Assembly (NCBI GenBank): GCA_003152595.1
Contig: PMAM01000036.1
Coordinates: forward strand, 1 to 12,386
DNA: 12,386 bases
Source of the DNA: Acidobacterium sp.
GTDB lineage: Bacteria > Acidobacteriota > Terriglobia > Terriglobales > Acidobacteriaceae
Reading direction: 5' to 3'
This document shows positions 1 to 5,931 of this stretch, piece after piece. Below the pieces are notes generated by a model that saw only the letters and a program-made list of their open reading frames with translations, did no database searches and was not told the DNA's origin. Both the position numbers and the translations under genes were made by a program. Numbering within the stretch: the stretch's first letter is position 1; every line of letters begins with the position of its first letter.

Positions 1-362
1 ACCATCGCCTCTTCGTCAGCCCGGGCAACCCGCAGAAGGCTCCACAGGATTGCCGGCAGGGTCCCGCGATTCGCGGGCTGCTCCACTTTTCGAGCGGAAG
101 GTACCGTCTCAAGAGTGCGCGAATAGAACTGCTCGTGCGTGCGGGTGAGCGCGAATACGGTCTGCTCCGGCTCGATGATTCCGGCGATTCGGTTTTGCGT
201 TCTGGCGAGCAGGGTTTTCCCGCCGAGCAGCGGACAAAATTGCTTGGGGCGGCTGTCACCACAGGCAATTCGCGTCAGAGGCTGCAGACGAACCCCATCT
301 CCCCCCGCCAGGATTACTCCCCAGCGGCGATTCACCTGCGAAGTCCTCGAACCGTATCTCAT
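1..362 (-). CDS. Mannose-1-phosphate guanylyltransferase-type nucleotidyltransferase, N-terminal part (cut by window edge)
   Basis: Translating the minus strand from about position 362 to the left edge gives an open frame with no stop. It contains WGVILAGGDGVRLQPLTR, then DSRPKQFCPLLGGKTLL and QPANRGTLPAILWSLLR. The first is the glycine-rich nucleotide-binding signature of sugar-phosphate nucleotidyltransferases. The PKQF and NRGT-PAI blocks are typical of mannose-1-phosphate guanylyltransferases, which make GDP-mannose from GTP and mannose-1-phosphate in the cytoplasm. About 120 residues are visible, roughly the first third of the family length. Two starts are possible. ATG at 362 has GGGGAG upstream. 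GTG at 335 has GAGGA eight bases upstream and would begin MNRRWGVILAGG. The gene is divergent from the AhpD-like gene. I am confident of the nucleotidyltransferase fold, less so of the exact sugar, because the C-terminal part is outside the window. Confidence 0.85.
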   Translation of the reverse strand, partial: MRYGSRTSQVNRRWGVILAGGDGVRLQPLTRIACGDSRPKQFCPLLGGKTLLARTQNRIAGIIEPEQTVFALTRTHEQFYSRTLETVPSARKVEQPANRGTLPAILWSLLRVARADEEAM

Positions 363-470
363 GCGACTGCTCCCCGTCAGAAAGATCACTTTCGGCATTC
401 TGATGGATTGCGCCTGGCATCAACAATGGAAGAACTGTCTTCCCCGAATCAACAGACGTACCAGGTTCTT

Positions 471-484
471 TGCGGACCTCCGCA
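471..484. promoter_or_regulatory. Perfect dyad TGCGGA-CC-TCCGCA upstream of the AhpD-like gene
   Basis: A perfect 6-2-6 inverted repeat ends 27 bases before the ATG at 512. The two-base centre is too short for an RNA hairpin loop, so if it is functional it would be a DNA-binding site for a dimeric protein. It lies in the divergent intergenic region between two genes, which is a sensible place for an operator. No convincing -35/-10 pair could be assigned next to it. Confidence 0.25.
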
Positions 485-511
485 GCATCCCTTCTGCAGA
501 GGATCTGAACC

Positions 512-856
512 ATGGAAAAGCCGATGTATCCCGTAGTCTCACGCGAGATCGCGAAGAAACGCGAAGAGCTTGCTCCTGAGACATTGTCTGCGTGGCGCGC
601 CTTTAGCCGCCAGGTGTTCGCCGACGGAGCCCTGCCGGCGAAGACGAAGGAACTCATTGCCGTCGCAGTGGCGCATGTTACGCAATGCCCCTACTGCATT
701 CGCCACCACGCGGCGGGCGCCAGGGCCAGAGGCGCGTCCGAGAACGAAATTATGGAAGCCATTTGGATAGCCGCGGAAATGAGGGCGGGCGCGGCCGTGG
801 CGCATTCAGAGCTTGCCATCGACGAAATCGAGGAGAAGACTCCGAAGCCGGACTGA
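512..856 (+). CDS. Carboxymuconolactone decarboxylase / AhpD-like protein
   Basis: This 114-residue single-domain protein belongs to the alkylhydroperoxidase D-like superfamily. The family hallmark is complete: Glu47, then Cys59-Pro-Tyr-Cys62, then His66. This matches the E-x11-CxxC-x3-H proton relay and redox pair of AhpD. The usual role is disulfide-based peroxide reduction or a related cofactor-free reaction in the cytoplasm; the true substrate cannot be told from sequence. The ATG at 512 is supported by AGAGGA about eight bases upstream. The C-terminal tail (residues 101-114) is acidic and lysine-rich. It is followed by about 150 bases before the stress protein, so it may be transcribed alone. 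A pure carboxymuconolactone decarboxylase is less likely, because those lack the CxxC pair. Confidence 0.88.
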   Translation: MEKPMYPVVSREIAKKREELAPETLSAWRAFSRQVFADGALPAKTKELIAVAVAHVTQCPYCIRHHAAGARARGASENEIMEAIWIAAEMRAGAAVAHSELAIDEIEEKTPKPD

Positions 857-965
857 GCCAATCGTGTTCGTGCCGGCCCGGTTACAGCTATCCCAGTCCG
901 GGTTATGAACAGACCATTGTTACGTGGGGCATTCTGAGTCAACGTAAAGGCAAGAAGCAAGAATT

Positions 966-996
966 CCGGGCCTCCATCCGAGATGGCGACGCCCGG
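966..996 (+). other. Nested stem-loop in the leader of the universal stress protein gene
   Basis: CCGGGC (966-971) pairs perfectly with GCCCGG (991-996). Nested inside, CCATC (974-978) pairs with GATGG (982-986) over a three-base CGA loop. The first candidate ATG of the stress protein (983-985) sits inside the inner stem. A second, alternative pairing of CCCG (992-995) with CGGG (1004-1007) around GTGAAAGT would compete with the outer stem. The layout suggests a structured 5' leader. No known riboswitch class was recognised. Confidence 0.35.
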
Positions 997-1012
997 TGAA
1001 AGTCGGGTGCGT

Positions 1013-1840
1013 ATGTCAGCCCAGTATGCTTTCGGCCCGGAGACAGAGGTTGATCCGATTGTCTCGAACATCCTCGTCCCGGTTGATTTCTCTGAGCGTA
1101 GTGCCGGCGCCGCGAGGTTTGCCGTCCAGTTCGCGCATAGCGTCGATGCAAGGGTAACCCTGTTTCATGTCGAAAGACCTCCGGAAGGCAATCTCTTCCG
1201 GATGGCGGAAGTTGTGCGTTCGGTGGAGCAGCGGATGTCTGCCTTTCTGTCGGAATCGGCAAGAAATCCGAGCGTGCAGCGGATCGTTCGTGTCCATCCC
1301 GATGTTGCCGGGACGATTCTCCGCCATGCTGAGGAGAACGGCGCCGACCTGATTGCGCTTCCGACGCACGGTTACAGCGGGATTCGCAGGGTATTGCGGG
1401 GATCGGTGACCGCGAAACTGCTCCGCAACGCACCCTGTCCCGTGTGGACCACGGCACAGACATTCGCGGCGACGCCTGTCGACTGGCTCGATCCGGAACG
1501 CATCTTGTGCGCAGCCGGCACGGCGTCAGAAGGAGATCGAATCATGACATGGGCATCCCGCCTGGCGGCACACCTGAAGGCGCGGTTGTGCATTGCCTGG
1601 AGCCGAAAAGGCGTGAGGGAAGAACCCGAGGAAATCGATCGGGTGCAGCGGAGATATCGCATTGACGCTGAGATGGTTTTCGAACCGGAAGACGTTCCGG
1701 AGGTGCTGCGGGATGCCGTCGCGTGGCTACGGGCGGGCCTGCTGGTCATCGGCAGGAGCGGCGGGCACGCGAAGGCACCCTGGGGGTCTGGCGGATACGA
1801 CATCGTTCGCGAGGTGCCATGCCCGGTGATCAGCGTTTGA
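1013..1840 (+). CDS. Universal stress protein, two tandem UspA domains
   Basis: The first domain starts at the NILVPVDFSERS strand. It carries the ATP-binding signature THGYSGIRRVLRGSVTAKLL, the G-2x-G...G-S pattern, and closes with APCPVW. The second domain (ILCAAG... to VREVPCPVISV) keeps the fold, but its glycine loop GRSGGHAKAPWGSGG is degenerate, so it may not bind ATP. Such tandem Usp proteins are cytoplasmic stress-survival factors with no single known reaction. The frame is also open from an ATG at 983. I prefer 1013 because 983 lies in a stable stem-loop and neither start has a strong ribosome-binding site. Only 22 bases separate it from the aldolase gene, which suggests co-transcription. 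Confidence 0.88.
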   Translation: MSAQYAFGPETEVDPIVSNILVPVDFSERSAGAARFAVQFAHSVDARVTLFHVERPPEGNLFRMAEVVRSVEQRMSAFLSESARNPSVQRIVRVHPDVAGTILRHAEENGADLIALPTHGYSGIRRVLRGSVTAKLLRNAPCPVWTTAQTFAATPVDWLDPERILCAAGTASEGDRIMTWASRLAAHLKARLCIAWSRKGVREEPEEIDRVQRRYRIDAEMVFEPEDVPEVLRDAVAWLRAGLLVIGRSGGHAKAPWGSGGYDIVREVPCPVISV

Positions 1841-1862
1841 TCGTTGCAGAAGGAGGAACGAG

Positions 1863-2900
1863 ATGAAGACTGCAGAGATGCAAGGCACGGCGAAAGCCCT
1901 GGTTGCTTTTGGACGGGGCATCCTGGCGGCTGACGAGAGCCTGCCCACCATCGGTGCACGCTTTGCAGAGTGCGGCATTGAATCGACCGGAGAGAGCCGG
2001 CGCGCCTACCGGGAGATGCTCTTCAGGACTCCTCATATTGCAGAATCGATCAGCGGCGTCATCCTGTTCGATGAAACTATTCGTCAGCACGCTGACGATG
2101 GCATGGCAATGATCGATGTTCTGAGGAGGCAGGGCATCATTCCCGGGATCAAGGTGGATCGGGGGACAGAGCCACTGGCGTTCCTCCCAGGGGAAACGAT
2201 AACGGAGGGGCTCGACGGACTTCGTGAGCGTCTGGAAGAATACCGGGAACTCGGCGCCCGCTTCACGAAATGGAGAGCGGTTCTGAAGATTGGACATCAA
2301 CTCCCCACGATGCCCTGTATTGCAGCTAATGCGAACCTCCTCGCCTCTTTCGCCGCTCTTAGCCAGGAAGCGGGCCTGGTGCCGATCGTGGAGCCGGAGG
2401 TTCTCCGGGACGGTGATCACACGCTGAGCCGGTGTGAAGAGGTTACCAGTCAGGTGTTGAGAACGGTGTTTCAGGCGCTGGGAGACCACCGGGTTGAGCT
2501 CGAGGCGGTCATCCTCAAACCGAATATGATTACGCCCGGAACCAGGTGCATGGATAGAATCAGTACGGAACAGATCGCCGAAGCGACCCTGCGCTGCCTG
2601 CGCGGATCCGTACCGAGCGAGGTACCTGGGATTGTTTTTCTTTCCGGCGGTCAGACCGAGGTAGAGGCGACCGAGCGGCTGAACGCGATCAACCTCCGTG
2701 GCACCGCTCCCTGGGAGCTGAGCTTCTCCTTCGGCCGAGCACTCCAGGAGTCGGCCCTTCGAACCTGGAACGGGCTCGTCGCGAACGTCGCTGAGGCGCA
2801 GGCTGCTTTTGCGGATCGCGCTCGCCTGAACGCCTTCGCTCGAAATGGCCTCTATGACAGTGAGATGGAAAAGAACCAGCATTCACTGGTTTGCAACTGA
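1863..2900 (+). CDS. Class I fructose-bisphosphate aldolase
   Basis: This 345-residue Schiff-base aldolase interconverts fructose-1,6-bisphosphate with dihydroxyacetone phosphate and glyceraldehyde-3-phosphate. Family blocks are in order: GILAADES (Asp24), PGIKVD (Lys97), FTKWRAVLKI (Lys136), PIVEPEV (Glu177, Glu179), LKPNM with the Schiff-base Lys219, FLSGGQ, and the phosphate-binding SFSFGRALQ (Arg292). These correspond to rabbit muscle Asp33, Lys107, Lys146, Glu187/189, Lys229 and Arg303. Length is close to the animal/plant-type enzyme. The C-terminus ends in VCN rather than the terminal tyrosine of animal forms, so activity on fructose-1-phosphate cannot be judged. The start is firmly set by AAGGAGGA (1850-1857), five bases before ATG, the best ribosome-binding site in the window. 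This implies strong translation. Confidence 0.96.
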   Translation: MKTAEMQGTAKALVAFGRGILAADESLPTIGARFAECGIESTGESRRAYREMLFRTPHIAESISGVILFDETIRQHADDGMAMIDVLRRQGIIPGIKVDRGTEPLAFLPGETITEGLDGLRERLEEYRELGARFTKWRAVLKIGHQLPTMPCIAANANLLASFAALSQEAGLVPIVEPEVLRDGDHTLSRCEEVTSQVLRTVFQALGDHRVELEAVILKPNMITPGTRCMDRISTEQIAEATLRCLRGSVPSEVPGIVFLSGGQTEVEATERLNAINLRGTAPWELSFSFGRALQESALRTWNGLVANVAEAQAAFADRARLNAFARNGLYDSEMEKNQHSLVCN

Positions 2901-2962
2901 ATGGCAGGAGAGTTAAGGACTGAATGGAATCCTGAAGCGTGAACCGCGATGTGAGGTGAGTC

Positions 2963-4237
2963 ATGGAAAAGGAATTATCAGCAGGCGACCAGCGCGCACT
3001 TGTGGATCGTCTGATGGCATCTTGTGGCGGCAGCTATACCCCTGAGGTCCGCCGCAGGTACTTCATCAGCGGTCCACAGTGGGCTGCTGCGTATCAGGGA
3101 CAGGCTCTCTTTCACGCGCCGGTCCGCCGCGCGATCGAACCCGATGAAGTGATTCGAAACCTCTCTGAGATCGGGATCGCGTGGTGGGCCACCCATGACA
3201 TCGACATCATCTCTGCTGCCGACTTGCTGACTGACCGACAGAACCTGATTCTGGATGGGATCTCCGAGTCCCTGAAGCGATACGGCGTCCGATGCTCGAT
3301 GGTGACGGGGGAAACGTTTTTCAGTCCGGTGTGGGCCGCAGGACCGGCGGCTGAACAGCCTGAAGTGCGCGCTTATGCCAGAAGGCGCCTCGAGAATGTG
3401 GTCGAGATCGGGCACAGGCTGGGCGCGAGCTTCATTGTCTACTGGCCAGGAACGCTTGGTTATCAGCTTCAGGGAGTGATCGACGAGACGCTGATGTTGC
3501 AAAGATACGCGGAGTTATTGAATGCGGCGTGTGAAAAGGACATTCAAGTCGCGCAGACCGCGGGCAGATCGACGATGCGACACTGCCTCGAGGCGAAACC
3601 CTTCGAGCCGCAGGCGGAAATCCTGCTGCCAACCACCGACGCCATGCTCAATTTCATCGCCTCCGGCCTGCTGGAGCATCCGGAGATGGTCGGCGTCAAT
3701 CCCGAGTATCTGCACGAGCTGATGTGGGGTGGAGCTCCACGGGCCGCCCTGGCGCGAGCGCTGCTCCGCGGCAAGCTGTGGCACTTCGACATCAACGATG
3801 GCTACCGGCTGAAGCACGACGTCGACATCGGCGTTGGTTTGGTGAATCCGCTCGATTGGCTCAACGTGCTCATGCTGTTGCGTGCGCACGGATACAACGG
3901 CCCGTTCAATCTCGACTACAAGCCCCCGCGCACGACCAGCGAGTACGGTGTGTTCCGGGTGAGCTTCCCGTCTGCGGTGGATCGCTTTATTACGCTCTGG
4001 GAGATCGCCGGCGAAGCCCTGGCGGATCCGGTCATCTGTGAAGCCACCAGGGCACTGGAGGCCGGAGCCGGTGCCAGCGGAGCGAGCGACGGCGATACGG
4101 TATTTGAAGCGAATAAAGAGTTGTGGACGCTCCACGAACTGATCGGGCATCGTCTGGTGCAGATTCTCCTGGGACAGCATCGCGGGAGAACGTTTGTGGA
4201 CCTGGCACCGGAACACCAGGAGATGCGAAGGGATTGA
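2963..4237 (+). CDS. Divergent xylose-isomerase-family sugar isomerase
   Basis: This 424-residue TIM-barrel protein carries the xylose isomerase active site. His78 and Asp81 are in THDID; Trp161 is present; Glu210, Lys212 and Glu215 are in LEAKPFEP; Glu248 and His251 are in NPEYLHELM; Asp276 is in HFDIN; Asp286 and Asp288 are in KHDVDI; Asp318 is in LDYKPPRT. These match Streptomyces His54, Asp57, Trp137, Glu181, Lys183, Glu186, Glu217, His220, Asp245, Asp255, Asp257 and Asp287. It should therefore bind two divalent metals and isomerise an aldose. Differences from the classic enzyme are: WPGTLG in place of WGGREG, Phe214 in place of Asn185, a short extra segment around residues 197-207 just before Glu210, and about 40 extra N-terminal residues. 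The sugar may not be D-xylose. GAGGTG precedes the ATG. It lies 62 bases after the aldolase and 81 before araA, in the same orientation. Confidence 0.85.
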   Translation: MEKELSAGDQRALVDRLMASCGGSYTPEVRRRYFISGPQWAAAYQGQALFHAPVRRAIEPDEVIRNLSEIGIAWWATHDIDIISAADLLTDRQNLILDGISESLKRYGVRCSMVTGETFFSPVWAAGPAAEQPEVRAYARRRLENVVEIGHRLGASFIVYWPGTLGYQLQGVIDETLMLQRYAELLNAACEKDIQVAQTAGRSTMRHCLEAKPFEPQAEILLPTTDAMLNFIASGLLEHPEMVGVNPEYLHELMWGGAPRAALARALLRGKLWHFDINDGYRLKHDVDIGVGLVNPLDWLNVLMLLRAHGYNGPFNLDYKPPRTTSEYGVFRVSFPSAVDRFITLWEIAGEALADPVICEATRALEAGAGASGASDGDTVFEANKELWTLHELIGHRLVQILLGQHRGRTFVDLAPEHQEMRRD

Positions 4238-4318
4238 AACAGGGTCCCGAATCGACCAATTCTGAGGGCTTATACCACCGAGACTGGATGAAGGTTCTCC
4301 GATTGCAATGGGAAGCCA

Positions 4319-5821
4319 ATGAAGAATTTGGATCATCTCGAAGCGTGGCTTGTGACCGGCAGTCAGGACCTCTATGGGTCGGAGGCACTGAAGAAGGTTC
4401 AGATCCACGCCGATGCCATTGCACGGGAGCTGGGATTATCAACCGAGATACCGGTTCGGATTGTCGCGAAGCCAGTCATGACGAACTCCGAGGCGATTCA
4501 TCGGCTCTGCCTTGATGCCAACAGTTCGGCGGACTGCGTCGCTCTGATCGTCTGGATGCACACGTTCTCGCCGGCGCGGATGTGGATCCGGGGACTGCAG
4601 TCGCTGGAGAAACCCCTCCTGCACTTTCACACGCAATTCAATCGTGATTTGCCGTGGTCCACCATCGATATGGATTTTATGAACCTGAATCAGTCCGCTC
4701 ATGGAGATCGCGAATTTGGTTTTATCGGGGCTTTCATGCACCGCAGGCACAAAATTGTTGTTGGTTTTTGGCAGGATCCCGCGGTACACGCCGAAATCGC
4801 TGCCTGGCTCCGCGCCGCATGCGCATGGCACGATGCCCAGCACCTGAAAGTCGCCCGATTCGGCGACAACATGCGGAACGTTGCAGTGACGGAAGGAAAT
4901 AAGGTTGCCGCGGAAGTGAAGCTGAGATACGCGGTCAACGGTTATGGTGTCGGAGATCTTGTCCGGCAGGTCCACCAGGTAACAGACGGGGAGGTGGATG
5001 CACTGGTTCGCGAGTATGACGAAACCTACGACGTGGTGGACGAGCTGAGGCAGGGCGGGGATCGAAGAGAGTCTCTGCGCGACGCAGCCAGAATCGAGCT
5101 TGGCCTCCGCCAATTCCTTGAAGCGATCGGATCGAAGGCATTCACCGATACCTTCGAGGATCTGCACGGTTTGCCGCAGCTACCCGGTATCGCGGTACAG
5201 CGGCTGATGGCCGACGGATATGGTTTCGGCGCCGAAGGAGACTGGAAGACCGCGGCCCTGGTGCGCGCTGCGAAGGTGATGGGGCTTGGACTGTGCGGCG
5301 GCGTCTCCTTTATGGAGGACTATACCTACCATCTGGGCAATTCAGGTGAGGTGCTTGGCGCTCACATGCTCGAGGTCTGTCCCTCAATCACTGAAGAGAA
5401 ACCGAGGGCGGAGATTCATCCGCTGGCCATCGGCGGAAGGGCAGATCCGGTTCGCCTCGTGTTCACGGCTGCGGCCGGCAAAGGGGTCAATGCCTCGATC
5501 GTTGATATTGGCAATCGCTTCAGGCTTGTCGTCAATCGAATCAATCTGATCCAGCCCGAACATCCCCTGCCGAAGCTGCCGGTGGCCCGCGCACTGTGGA
5601 GGCCTGAACCGAATCTGAGGACGGCCGCGACGGCCTGGCTCTCCGCCGGTGGCGCGCATCACACGGCTCTCAGCCGTGCCCTGACCTCAGAGCACCTGCG
5701 TGATTTTGCCGAAATAGCCGGGATTGAGTTTCTGCTGATCGACGCCAAAACCGACCTCGACGCTTTTACAAATGAGCTCAGGTGGAATGAGATGTACTAC
5801 TGCCTCCACAACGAGAACTAA
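4319..5821 (+). CDS. araA: L-arabinose isomerase
   Basis: This 500-residue protein matches L-arabinose isomerase along its whole length. The enzyme converts L-arabinose to L-ribulose with Mn2+. Seen in order are WLVTGSQDLYG near the N-terminus, VWMHTFSPARMWIRGL, HTQFNRDLPWSTIDMDFMNL, QSAHGDREFGFIG, and the metal/catalytic residues Glu306 (FGAEGDW), Glu333 (SFMEDYTYHL), His349 (LGAHMLEVCPSI) and His448 (GGAHHT). These equal E. coli Glu306, Glu333, His350 and His450. Length equals the E. coli enzyme, and no catalytic residue is missing. The ribosome-binding site is weak (GGGAA about six bases upstream). No ribulokinase (araB), ribulose-5-phosphate epimerase (araD) or AraC is present in the window, so the pathway must be completed elsewhere. 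It ends the plus-strand operon and converges on metE. Confidence 0.97.
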   Translation: MKNLDHLEAWLVTGSQDLYGSEALKKVQIHADAIARELGLSTEIPVRIVAKPVMTNSEAIHRLCLDANSSADCVALIVWMHTFSPARMWIRGLQSLEKPLLHFHTQFNRDLPWSTIDMDFMNLNQSAHGDREFGFIGAFMHRRHKIVVGFWQDPAVHAEIAAWLRAACAWHDAQHLKVARFGDNMRNVAVTEGNKVAAEVKLRYAVNGYGVGDLVRQVHQVTDGEVDALVREYDETYDVVDELRQGGDRRESLRDAARIELGLRQFLEAIGSKAFTDTFEDLHGLPQLPGIAVQRLMADGYGFGAEGDWKTAALVRAAKVMGLGLCGGVSFMEDYTYHLGNSGEVLGAHMLEVCPSITEEKPRAEIHPLAIGGRADPVRLVFTAAAGKGVNASIVDIGNRFRLVVNRINLIQPEHPLPKLPVARALWRPEPNLRTAATAWLSAGGAHHTALSRALTSEHLRDFAEIAGIEFLLIDAKTDLDAFTNELRWNEMYYCLHNEN

Positions 5822-5859
5822 GAGAATCGCTGACGCGGGTCGTCATCCTTCCCCAGGCT

Positions 5860-5909
5860 GCTCTCCGTGCGATCATGCCAGAGGTTCACGGGCCGACAGC
5901 ACGGAGAGC
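5860..5909. terminator. Inverted repeat between convergent araA and metE
   Basis: GCTCTCCGTGC (5860-5870) and GCACGGAGAGC (5899-5909) form a perfect 11-bp stem with a 28-base loop. It sits midway in the 110-base gap between two genes that face each other, so it could end or protect transcripts from both sides. Neither side has a clear run of T, so it is not a textbook intrinsic terminator. It may act as a 3'-end stabilising stem. Confidence 0.45.
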
Positions 5910-5931
5910 TCTGAAAGGGGATCGAGTCGAG

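Noticed and set aside
135..579. Two overlapping plus-strand frames of 133 and 146 codons upstream of the AhpD-like gene
   Set aside because: They overlap the nucleotidyltransferase frame on the other strand, show no family motif and have composition typical of antisense translation.
990..1012. GGTGAAAGTC hairpin resembling a stem found in bacterial group II introns
   Set aside because: The match is only about ten bases. No maturase, domain V or intron boundaries are present, and the segment lies at the start of an intact gene.
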